Virus record (IMG/VR): IMGVR_UViG_3300044797_000034
Span: 1 to 64,000 of that record
Source of the DNA: a virus
DNA length: 64,000 bases
Direction: 5' to 3' (one strand)
In this document: positions 55,247 through 63,384 of the stretch, one piece after another
How the letters are laid out: each line of letters begins with the position of its first letter
Numbering within the stretch: the stretch's first letter is position 1
Notes under the pieces: generated by a model
What the model saw: the letters and a program-made list of their open reading frames with translations, nothing else
Databases searched by the model: none
Told to the model about the DNA's origin: nothing
Made by a program: the position numbers and the translations under genes

Positions 55247-56076
55247 ATTTCAAAGTAGAATTTACAAAAACAACGCCTTTAATCCCACAATCAAATTTTG
55301 TGCAGTGGACGCTATCACATGCTACTACGTCAGGGGATTATTGGTTTAAGCTGTACCGTGCTGGTTCACTAGATGGTCCGTGGGAATGTGTTGCCGAAAA
55401 TCTACAAAACGTATACTGCTATGTCGATAGCTTTCCGCAGCCATCAAATACAGATCCTACGGTGTATCTACGCCCTAATTATCTGTCTGTAACTAGAAAC
55501 TTCTTTTACAAGGTGGTCGCTACTGGTCCAGACGGTACAACAGTAGAAGATATCACCGAAGTAAGTGCTACCTTAGCCCCAAAACAAAAACAAATACTAC
55601 GTAAATTAATACACGATGAGTACCGGGCGTTAAGCAAATTCACAGGCGTACCTGTAGCTGTTTTAAAGCGTCGTCAATGGGGTAAACGGTGCCAACGCTG
55701 CACAGATAAAATCACTAAAGAGATTACTAGAGCTCACTGTACTGACTGTTGGGGCACTGGTTTTATCGGTGGGTATTGGGATCCTCTATTAACTTACGCT
55801 CGACGTGCTCCGTTACAAACAACGATACAAATCGCACAGGAAAATAAGGTAGAATCCACTACTGCTAAATTCACTATGTTAAACATACCTCGCTTGGAGC
55901 AAAGCGATGTGGTAGTATTCTTGTCTGACAATCGACGTTTTTTAGTTGATCAACAGTCTGAAACAGGTCTACGTACTGTAGCAGTACATCAAACTGTATT
56001 TGCCTTAGAGATACCACGTTCCAATATATTGTTTCGTTTCCCTGTTGATATAATAACCATACCGCCGTTGATATAA
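55243..56076 (+). CDS. neck/head-completion protein with zinc motif
   Basis: 277 residues. The first 105 residues look like a beta-sandwich (fibronectin III-like). The middle carries RCQRC and HCTDCWGTGF, a zinc-binding CxxC/CxxC with a GTGF-type loop often seen in phage head-tail connector proteins. The C-terminus is beta-rich. The stop overlaps the next ATG (TAATG). Connector or tail-completion is the best guess. Confidence 0.65.
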   Translation: MNFKVEFTKTTPLIPQSNFVQWTLSHATTSGDYWFKLYRAGSLDGPWECVAENLQNVYCYVDSFPQPSNTDPTVYLRPNYLSVTRNFFYKVVATGPDGTTVEDITEVSATLAPKQKQILRKLIHDEYRALSKFTGVPVAVLKRRQWGKRCQRCTDKITKEITRAHCTDCWGTGFIGGYWDPLLTYARRAPLQTTIQIAQENKVESTTAKFTMLNIPRLEQSDVVVFLSDNRRFLVDQQSETGLRTVAVHQTVFALEIPRSNILFRFPVDIITIPPLI

Positions 56077-56837
56077 TGACTACGCCGCCAACAAATCTAG
56101 ATCCAGGTCCTCTCTCTGAGGGTCGATTAGCTAAAGTTAAGGGCCAAAACCCCGATATTTTTTACGGTAGTTCTTTAGCTATACAGGGAGTATTTGTTGA
56201 GGTTATGCGCGCACGGTTTAGAGGTATAAATACCAATACTGACATACCGTACTACTGGGACGCCGATCCTACGCCATTGCCTACTGAGAATAACGAGGCG
56301 GGCAACCCTAGAAAACTCTATATAGAGAGTGAATATTTAGAGTTCCCCGACGCTAAGAATTATCGACCTGCTATTCTTGTGGATGCCGCGGAGTGTGTAC
56401 CCATTAAGGATGTGGTAACGAATAGAGCTGGTGTCTATCGTCCACAGGGCATAGAAGGTTTCTACTCACGATGTCAAACATCTATGGAAGTTCTTGTAAT
56501 TGATGATACCCGCGGTGCCTGCTCTGTTTTAGGTGATATTGCCTGGTTCCACTTATTAGCTTGTCGCATGCTTATACGTCAGGAATTTCGTATCCATGAG
56601 ATGACAGAGCCAGTTAAAGGCCGTGTAATACCGTTTCGAAGGGATCAGGACATATGGGAATGCCCGATAACATTCAATGTTCAGGTAGAGATGCGGTGGC
56701 TCACCAAGGAAATCGCTCCACTTTTACGGTCTGTTAGGGCTAATTTGACTGCTAAGGGTAATGGCGATGTGTCTATAGGTGCCATACAAGTAGCCTTGTA
56801 TAACGAGAATACGCCTCGTATAAAGGTGAAGGGCTAA
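56076..56837 (+). CDS. tail-terminator-like or connector protein
   Basis: 253 residues, mixed alpha/beta, no enzymatic motif. Coupled to the previous gene and placed right before the tail sheath, where myoviruses usually have connector or tail-terminator genes. The sequence shows no family signature I can name. It is followed by 80 bp with a weak hairpin (AGGCC/GGCCT) and no T-run, so read-through to the sheath gene is expected. Confidence 0.62.
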   Translation: MTTPPTNLDPGPLSEGRLAKVKGQNPDIFYGSSLAIQGVFVEVMRARFRGINTNTDIPYYWDADPTPLPTENNEAGNPRKLYIESEYLEFPDAKNYRPAILVDAAECVPIKDVVTNRAGVYRPQGIEGFYSRCQTSMEVLVIDDTRGACSVLGDIAWFHLLACRMLIRQEFRIHEMTEPVKGRVIPFRRDQDIWECPITFNVQVEMRWLTKEIAPLLRSVRANLTAKGNGDVSIGAIQVALYNENTPRIKVKG

Positions 56838-56917
56838 ATAGTTTTCATTGTAGGATCTCGCCATCTTACTATCCTTATGGTCAAGGCCCCTTCTTTGGCC
56901 TCCTTGGAGTTAAGAAA

Positions 56918-59776
56918 ATGGCACGTCCTATTGTAATCGTTTATCAGGAAGTGACTAACACTAGCGTTACGCCGATCACACCTGATCTGCAGACGATAAT
57001 TGTTGGTCCGGCTTACGTTATTAACGATTACCCTGACGACGCTGCGAACATACTTCTGCCTACAGGATATGGTACAGCGGGAGGCGCGGCACAAACAGCT
57101 GGAAGTGCGACGGTATATCAACCTCCGGTACAGAACGTTATTCAGCAAACAGTAAATGCCTTTCCGAATAACGCACCTGGTGCTATTGTAGATCAATCAA
57201 GTGTGGCGCTATGGCTACAAACGCCGAGCGTAATCCTTGGTTCGACCACCGCCAACTCAGGCATCGGTGGAACTATCTATGCCCCTAGCCTAGGGACATC
57301 AGTAACGACAGTTAACTCGTCTAGCAGCCTGAACCTGATTCAATTTACCGGTGGTATTTCACTTGCCGCTACGTTTGGAGTGCAAGCAGGAGACCTGATC
57401 TACCTTACGGACTCGGCTGGTAATACACTCAAGCGCACAGTTCTTTCTGTTGGCGAAGGCGGGTCTGCGCTGTACGATCTTCGCGTTACGCAAAATCTTC
57501 CTTCTTCGGGTTGGGTATTTGACGCCAACGGTTCAGCGCGTATTGAACGCGTACTAGCAACACAACTGGCGCCTAACCCCAATGGCACGATCCTTCAATT
57601 CCCGAATCCTGCAGCGAATCCCATGAACATCATGGGCTTTATTCAGGTATCTGTATCGATTGCAGGTACACCTACGCTACTTACGGTTTCATATGCCGGC
57701 CTGTACTTAGTTTACACTGCACTTCGACAAGATCTTCAGACAATTAATAGCTGTAACTTTACACAAATAACGACACTAGTAGGAAAAATTGATGCGCGCA
57801 ATCCTCTAGCAGTTGGGCTCTCGGTAGCGTTGCAAAACTCAGGTAGCGCACCGATGCTATTTTACGGTGTAGCATCTGATGACCTCGCAGGTTACGCACT
57901 TTTCCGCGATGCCGTAAATGCTCGTAAGGATCTTTATGCTGTTGTACCGTTGATTGCGGACACGAGTACCCTGCTTGGTTTTAGCATCGATAACACGAAC
58001 CTAGCTGATCCTACACAAGCAGCTGCTACCGGTGTGGTACAGAAATTTCGTATGGTTCTCGGTTCAGGTACGTTACCTACAGATCAAATTACGGCTGCGG
58101 GATCTACCGATGGTGTTCCCCATCAATCAGGAGCTAGTTCTGGTAAGTATCAGACCATAAATATACTTGAGCCTGGTGGAAGTGATATCTCAACGTCTCT
58201 ACCTGGTGACTTAGTAACAATCGGATTGGTTCCAACGACAGGTCCTGACATAGGTACATGGACCACACGTCGTGGCGTACATCAGATTTCGCACGTCAAT
58301 ACTACGACGCAGTTTGAGATTCTTCCTAGTAACCCTGCTTCGTGGAATAACACTGCTGGTGATACGACTGGTATTGGTGGCGGTGAACCTGGCGCTGAAA
58401 TCATGATCACCGACCCAACGGGATACACGGTGAAGTTCAAAAAAATAGCAACCCTATCTATCACGTATGGCTCATCAACTCTACTGATATCACATCGGGT
58501 ACCGGTCACATCGGGCGGCCCGTATCAAGTAGCATTCGTGGGCGGGGCCGGTACGCTTAACGTAACTCTTTCAGGTTTCAATATTACTGTTAACTTTGTA
58601 ACAGCTTCATCCACGGTCAGCCAGGTTATAGCCGCGCTACAGGCAAATGCTGCTATTAACGCAGTTATAACTACCACCTTAACTGGTCCGGGTACTGACC
58701 ACGTAACAGCATCAAGTCTTACGCCTCTAGCAATTGATGATCTTACCGGTTGCGGAGTCTCAGTAGTCATTAATGACAACTACTACGATATCTTGGAAGA
58801 TGATACTGCGACCTTCCTTACGGATGGTGTACTTCCGGGTGATATAGTTCAAATCCCTGCTAACCCGAATAACTACTCTAACTCAGCTTTTACTGGACTG
58901 ATTACGTCGTATGTTGTTACGAATGTTATTAGTGAAAACCGTGTAGAACTAACTCCTGCTACGGATGATCTTCCCTCAGTTGCTACTGAATTCCCACACG
59001 GTTACAGTCGCTCTGGGTCAGGACTTGTAGACGTTACTACGCCTACAGCTATTCGCTATCAGATAGTTCGAGTACTTAATGCGACAGCTCAAGTGACAGC
59101 TCTTCAAGAATATGCACAAAGCTTTATGAATGCGCGTGCTACGCTTGTGTGGCCGGATCTTTGTCTAGTCTCAGGGCTAGTCGATGGTAGTCTGCCGCGT
59201 ACATCACCTGCAGTTCCTGCGGTAGCTGGTAACCAACCTGGTTACTACGCCGCTTGCGCTGTAGGCGGAGCGATGGCTGGTCTACCCGCGCAGCAAGGTC
59301 TTACAAACATCGCGTTTGCAGGCCTGACGTCAGTTACCCACTCTACGGACTACTTCACGGATCCGCAAATCTCGCAGATCTCAGACGGTGGTTGGTTTGT
59401 GCTTCAGCAAGACAATCCGATCGCAGCTCCGTATTGTGTACATCAGCTTACGACTAACCCGTCTGCGGTTGAGACTGGTGAAATATCAGTTGTTAAGGAC
59501 ATTGACTTCGTGTCTCTGTACTTAGTCAACGTACTCGACCCGTTCATCGGACAGTACAACGTAACGGAAGATACCCTTACAGAAATAAATCAGGCTCTTG
59601 TTCAAGCGATGGAACAATTGGTAATTCGTAAGGTCGCTCGTATCGGGGCACCGCTTATTTCAGGAAGTGTTACTTCTCTAGCTGTGTCTCCGGTGAGTTC
59701 AGATCAGGTAGATATTTACCTAGATCTAGATGTTCCGCGGCCCCTTAACCGCATCGGCCTGCACCTGGTGGTGTAG
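56918..59776 (+). CDS. contractile tail sheath protein
   Basis: 952 residues. N-terminus VIVYQEVTNTSVTPI and Thr/Gly-rich strands, a large variable middle, and a C-terminal conserved sheath-like region (SLPRTSPAVPAVAGNQPGYY; a beta-strand with helix LTEINQALVQAMEQLVIRKVA) that makes the handshake strands linking sheath subunits. The size is larger than most sheaths (roughly 400-700), so an inserted domain is present. GGAG lies 8 nt before the ATG. It makes this a myovirus. The tube gene follows after one small gene. Confidence 0.82.
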   Translation: MARPIVIVYQEVTNTSVTPITPDLQTIIVGPAYVINDYPDDAANILLPTGYGTAGGAAQTAGSATVYQPPVQNVIQQTVNAFPNNAPGAIVDQSSVALWLQTPSVILGSTTANSGIGGTIYAPSLGTSVTTVNSSSSLNLIQFTGGISLAATFGVQAGDLIYLTDSAGNTLKRTVLSVGEGGSALYDLRVTQNLPSSGWVFDANGSARIERVLATQLAPNPNGTILQFPNPAANPMNIMGFIQVSVSIAGTPTLLTVSYAGLYLVYTALRQDLQTINSCNFTQITTLVGKIDARNPLAVGLSVALQNSGSAPMLFYGVASDDLAGYALFRDAVNARKDLYAVVPLIADTSTLLGFSIDNTNLADPTQAAATGVVQKFRMVLGSGTLPTDQITAAGSTDGVPHQSGASSGKYQTINILEPGGSDISTSLPGDLVTIGLVPTTGPDIGTWTTRRGVHQISHVNTTTQFEILPSNPASWNNTAGDTTGIGGGEPGAEIMITDPTGYTVKFKKIATLSITYGSSTLLISHRVPVTSGGPYQVAFVGGAGTLNVTLSGFNITVNFVTASSTVSQVIAALQANAAINAVITTTLTGPGTDHVTASSLTPLAIDDLTGCGVSVVINDNYYDILEDDTATFLTDGVLPGDIVQIPANPNNYSNSAFTGLITSYVVTNVISENRVELTPATDDLPSVATEFPHGYSRSGSGLVDVTTPTAIRYQIVRVLNATAQVTALQEYAQSFMNARATLVWPDLCLVSGLVDGSLPRTSPAVPAVAGNQPGYYAACAVGGAMAGLPAQQGLTNIAFAGLTSVTHSTDYFTDPQISQISDGGWFVLQQDNPIAAPYCVHQLTTNPSAVETGEISVVKDIDFVSLYLVNVLDPFIGQYNVTEDTLTEINQALVQAMEQLVIRKVARIGAPLISGSVTSLAVSPVSSDQVDIYLDLDVPRPLNRIGLHLVV

Positions 59777-59777
59777 T

Positions 59778-60272
59778 ATGCGACTGACTGAGAAGTTAGC
59801 TAAATACCACGCCGGGTTTCCTTATATGTCTGATAATGAGCGTCAGACAAAATGGGCGTCTTTAGAAGAAGATGAAAAAGTAGCGTTCACTGCTATACTG
59901 AATGCTGCCAAGCCTGTCCTAGGACGTATAGGTGGTGCAGTGTCTAATGTGGCTGGTAAAGCTAGCAAGGCTGTCGGCATGGGCATGACAGGCTTGGGCC
60001 TTTATGGGGCTGCGCAGGCTGCTGGGCAGGCGGCGAACGTTAACCCTAAGATGGCTGGCTTAATGGCCCTAGGTAAGGGAATGAAGATCCCAGCGTTAGG
60101 CCCAGGAATGCGCAATGCCGTTGATTTAGGCGGGTACGGATTACTTGCGGCGGGTCCGGCGGCGGAGATGGTTGCCCCTAATTTTGCGGAAAAACATCAC
60201 AAGGCTCTGGCCCTTGCTGATTTACTTGGGTTAGGCGTAGTTTCGCGTGACCATTGGATGCCAGGACACTAA
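59778..60272 (+). CDS. small virion protein with glycine-rich core
   Basis: 164 residues from the ATG at 59778, 1 nt after the sheath stop; the frame runs further back into the sheath gene. The N-terminus carries LTEKLAKYH and DEKVAF (Lys-x-Ala motif). Residues about 55-130 are Gly/Ala/Met-rich (GMGMTGLGLYGAAQAAG), resembling other glycine-zipper proteins in this block. Its place between sheath and tube is unusual for such a protein. Function unknown. Confidence 0.62.
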   Translation: MRLTEKLAKYHAGFPYMSDNERQTKWASLEEDEKVAFTAILNAAKPVLGRIGGAVSNVAGKASKAVGMGMTGLGLYGAAQAAGQAANVNPKMAGLMALGKGMKIPALGPGMRNAVDLGGYGLLAAGPAAEMVAPNFAEKHHKALALADLLGLGVVSRDHWMPGH

Positions 60273-60296
60273 CCATTACAATTAGGAACAATAAAC

Positions 60297-61076
60297 ATGG
60301 CGACTTATCCAATCGGAGTTACAAAAGGGTTAGGAACGTGGGCTTTTCAGCAACACCACGTAGAGCGTTTGCTTGACAATGCGTCGTATGATGCGGCGCA
60401 CCCGGATGATACGCTGCTGTTAGCAGGACCGGCACGTGCTGGCGTAGCGAATGCTACGTCTGCTGCGGGAGGCCATACACTACTTGCACTTGGAATGTTC
60501 CAGGGTTTCAACTGGTCAACGACGGCTCCAGTACAGCCAATGATGGCAATTGGTTCTGGTCGTAGCTTCTACCTTCGAGGTAAAAGCCAAACGCAATGGC
60601 AGATGACTCGCGTTCTTCTGAATGGCCGTAACCTTCTTCGTGCTCTTTACCACAGTGCAGTTGAATCGGGTATTGATGTCTCGCAATTCGATGACACCCC
60701 CGCGTTTAGCACGCAGGATGCCTTTTATACGAACCTCGACTCAGAACTTTACTACGTTCCGTTTGGTCTGGGACTCATCATGCGTTCAAAGGCGCACAGC
60801 CTTATCGCATCGATGTACTTTGAGCTTTGTTGCATTGGAACTTGGGGCGCTGGCGTTCAGGCTGGTCAGGCACTCATTGTTGAATCAGTTTCAGGTCTAT
60901 GCGACCGCGTTAATCGTTTTGCGCCTTCGGACGCAGGCCGCTTCTACAACGTACCACGTAAGACAATTGACGCGATTCTTGGAATCGGTCCGACAGCAAT
61001 GCCCCCAGCATCACTGAACGCGATTTCAACTTTCGATGATTCTGATTTTAGCGTGGCTGATGTTCCTGCAGTGTAA
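60297..61076 (+). CDS. probable tail tube protein
   Basis: 259 residues, beta-rich with few Lys, no catalytic motif. AGGAAC lies 8 nt upstream. Codon use resembles the capsid and 40020 genes, suggesting abundance. Its position soon after the sheath gene, with an HNH endonuclease and spike following, fits tail tube. A domain search is needed to exclude another abundant tail protein. Confidence 0.65.
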   Translation: MATYPIGVTKGLGTWAFQQHHVERLLDNASYDAAHPDDTLLLAGPARAGVANATSAAGGHTLLALGMFQGFNWSTTAPVQPMMAIGSGRSFYLRGKSQTQWQMTRVLLNGRNLLRALYHSAVESGIDVSQFDDTPAFSTQDAFYTNLDSELYYVPFGLGLIMRSKAHSLIASMYFELCCIGTWGAGVQAGQALIVESVSGLCDRVNRFAPSDAGRFYNVPRKTIDAILGIGPTAMPPASLNAISTFDDSDFSVADVPAV

Positions 61077-61083
61077 GTCACTA

Positions 61084-61112
61084 TTGACATAGTCAAATAT
61101 GTGAGTTACAGT
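61084..61112 (+). promoter_or_regulatory. sigma-70-like promoter before HNH gene
   Basis: TTGACA (61084-61089), 17-bp spacing, TACAGT (61107-61112). The -35 is perfect. The expected start would fall near the ATG at 61119, so the message would be almost leaderless. The -35 forms part of a small inverted repeat TTGAC-ATA-GTCAA. Confidence 0.5.
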
Positions 61113-61118
61113 TCTTGT

Positions 61119-61847
61119 ATGAAAAAATGTGTTCGTTGTTCTAACGACAACTTTACCAAAACACAATGTTGCGCGACTTGCTGTGAAGCAGCACGTCTTA
61201 GAACTAAGCACCGGCGTAAACAACGCAAAGACAACGGCATTTGTATTAACTGCCCTGCTATAGCTACTAGAGGCGCTAATTGTGATAACTGTTATGGGCG
61301 TAAGGAACAAGCTAGAGCCTTTAGAGACAAAAGAAAAACTAAGGGACTTTGTTCTAGGTGCAGTAACACAATTGGCATCTCTAGAACATCTTTATGTGAT
61401 GTGTGTGGAGAAAAAGATAGCGCACTTCATAAAACTAAACGGCGTGCTCACATGTCTAATGGGCTGTGCACCCACTGTTCTAACCCGGCTACAATAGGAA
61501 ATTATTGCGAACGTCATTGGTTTGGCGCCAGAGCATCTGAAACAGCACGCGGCACTTCTGGTGATGCTATACGAAAACTATTGATTAATCAGAATTATAC
61601 TTGTCCTTACTCAGGTGATATGCTAATACCTGGTAAAAACGCTAGTTTAGATCACAAAATTCCAAAATCTCGCGGAGGTACACATACTGTTGCGAACTTA
61701 CAGTGGATCACTCTCGTAGTCAACAGGGCTAAAAGCGATCTTTCTGATGCGGAATTCATTGAGATGTGTCGCAAGGTAGTAAGCAAAAGAGATACGCTAA
61801 ACTTTATGACAAAGGATTCGAATGATACCGCGCCTTCCACAAAATAA
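61119..61847 (+). CDS. HNH homing endonuclease with zinc-ribbon array
   Basis: About 242 residues. The N-terminal 130 residues hold four C-x2-C pair sets (CVRCSND; CINCPA/CDNC; CSRCSN/CDVC; CTHCSN/CERH), probably a string of zinc ribbons reading DNA. The C-terminal HNH is classical: SLDHKIPKSRGGTH, NLQWI, VNRAKSD, a different subfamily from the four treble-clef relatives. The start is uncertain between a GTG at 61101 and the ATG at 61119. It overlaps the spike gene by 26 nt. A site beside tube and spike genes fits homing. Confidence 0.8.
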   Translation: MKKCVRCSNDNFTKTQCCATCCEAARLRTKHRRKQRKDNGICINCPAIATRGANCDNCYGRKEQARAFRDKRKTKGLCSRCSNTIGISRTSLCDVCGEKDSALHKTKRRAHMSNGLCTHCSNPATIGNYCERHWFGARASETARGTSGDAIRKLLINQNYTCPYSGDMLIPGKNASLDHKIPKSRGGTHTVANLQWITLVVNRAKSDLSDAEFIEMCRKVVSKRDTLNFMTKDSNDTAPSTK

Positions 61848-63330
61848 CTTCTCCGGCCAGCCTTCTAACCTAGGTCCAGAGGCTAATGGTGGAGATCCAC
61901 TAAGTAGCACCCAGCGGTCTATTAGACGCGGTGACGTGTGGACTGAGCCAGGACGCGCGGTTCGAGAACGTGGGCGTATAGTAGCCGTAGATGCCAATAG
62001 ACGTTCTTATAGAGTTGTAACGCTTGGTGGCCGTAACATTACCTGCTTACGCATAATGGATTCTCCACAGGACCATGCTTTACTGCCTATCGGCACAGAT
62101 GTCCGAGTAGATTGGTCACTCGGTGCTCCTTATATAGATGGCATTCTTCCGGCTGAAGGAGACGTGCCTTCAGCAGCAAGTAATGCTGTAGATAATCCTA
62201 CGGGCACGGAAGGATTTGTAATAAATGACCCTGTACTTGATAGAAACTATGGTGCTAATGCTAGACCGATAGGCGCACCGACCGATATACTTCCAGGTGA
62301 CTTTTTACAACAAGGTCCAGACGGAGCATCAGTGGGCGCACTAGGTGGCCAAGTGGCAATGCTTCACGGCGGGCACTTAGCTCAATTGATGTTGTTTGGT
62401 GCGCAAGATCGTGCTGAACTCATAGCTGGTGTTCTACGCATTATCACTTGGATGGGTGAGTCAAAAACAGTAAATGAGAATGGTAGAACTTCTTTTATAT
62501 GGCGCGGTGGTGCGAATCAACTAAGTGAAACTGGAGCTGATGAAGAAAACTATACCATTCAATTAGACGTAGGTGCCACCGGTGATCTAGTAAATTTACG
62601 AGTGACAACAGTCGATCAGCAAACCTTGTTTCAAGCGCACATAACTGCTGATGGCCACATTGAACTATTCGGCATAGCAGGTGTAAACGCTACATACAAT
62701 GACCGATTAAACACAGGTCATACTATCCGCTACGCCGGTGATATCGATAAACGAGTAGAGGGGTCGGTTACTGACTATGTTACCGGTAATCAAACTAATA
62801 CTGTTGAAGGTGATTTCTCTGAAGAACTTTCAAACAACATGGCCCAACGCATTGGTAATGACTGGAACGTAAGAGCTAACCGTAATATAGAGTTAAATGC
62901 TGGTGGAGGGATGTCACGCCAAATCGTTGGCGATGAATTAAAGAGCGTTGGCGGCAAAAGTGAGGAGACTATAACAGGGCATAAACAAAGCTATGCTGAT
63001 GACTATAACGAAGTCAAATCAACAAATGGCAGCGTAAAACTTACATGTCAAAACGCGAATATGACCTTCGATGCAGGTAGTAACACAGTTGTGGTTACCT
63101 GCGATAGTATGGAAGTAAGCGGTAATAGTGATAATGCGGTTCTATACACACCGCTTCAAAATCTTCTAAATACCTTCATAACCAACTATTCTGTTCATAC
63201 ACATGAAGTTGCTACTTCTGGTACTGCAGTAGCCCAATCAGGTCTAGCTGCACCACCTATTGACAGTACCTCTTCACTTACTGGGCAGTTACAACAATTA
63301 CAATCGCAAAGTTTGAAGTTGGGCAGTTAA
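61822..63330 (+). CDS. baseplate spike / gpV-like protein
   Basis: 502 residues. An N-terminal OB-fold-like domain (RRGDVWTEPGRAVRERGRI, then VDWSLGAPYIDGILP) is followed by a long repetitive beta region (DYVTGNQTNTVEGDF; NRNIELNAGGGMSRQIVG) resembling the trimeric beta-helix of T4 gp5 and related spikes. Near the end H459-x-H461 (VHTHEV) could bind iron at the tip, as in short spikes of P2-like proteins. It would close the tube and pierce the host envelope. The ATG lies inside the HNH gene end. Confidence 0.72.
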   Translation: MIPRLPQNNFSGQPSNLGPEANGGDPLSSTQRSIRRGDVWTEPGRAVRERGRIVAVDANRRSYRVVTLGGRNITCLRIMDSPQDHALLPIGTDVRVDWSLGAPYIDGILPAEGDVPSAASNAVDNPTGTEGFVINDPVLDRNYGANARPIGAPTDILPGDFLQQGPDGASVGALGGQVAMLHGGHLAQLMLFGAQDRAELIAGVLRIITWMGESKTVNENGRTSFIWRGGANQLSETGADEENYTIQLDVGATGDLVNLRVTTVDQQTLFQAHITADGHIELFGIAGVNATYNDRLNTGHTIRYAGDIDKRVEGSVTDYVTGNQTNTVEGDFSEELSNNMAQRIGNDWNVRANRNIELNAGGGMSRQIVGDELKSVGGKSEETITGHKQSYADDYNEVKSTNGSVKLTCQNANMTFDAGSNTVVVTCDSMEVSGNSDNAVLYTPLQNLLNTFITNYSVHTHEVATSGTAVAQSGLAAPPIDSTSSLTGQLQQLQSQSLKLGS

Positions 63331-63384
63331 TGCGCGGTCTTATACTTTGACTAAGCCGCGGGTCGGCCAAGGAAACAAATCATC

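Noticed and set aside
56884-56904. Terminator before the tail sheath gene
   Set aside because: Only a 5-bp stem AGGCC/GGCCT and no T-run; too weak.
4459-63346. TATACT as a phage-wide promoter motif (4459, 39988, 41652, 63341)
   Set aside because: A six-base motif is expected many times by chance in 64 kb, and only the 39988 copy has a fitting -35. Kept only as local evidence.
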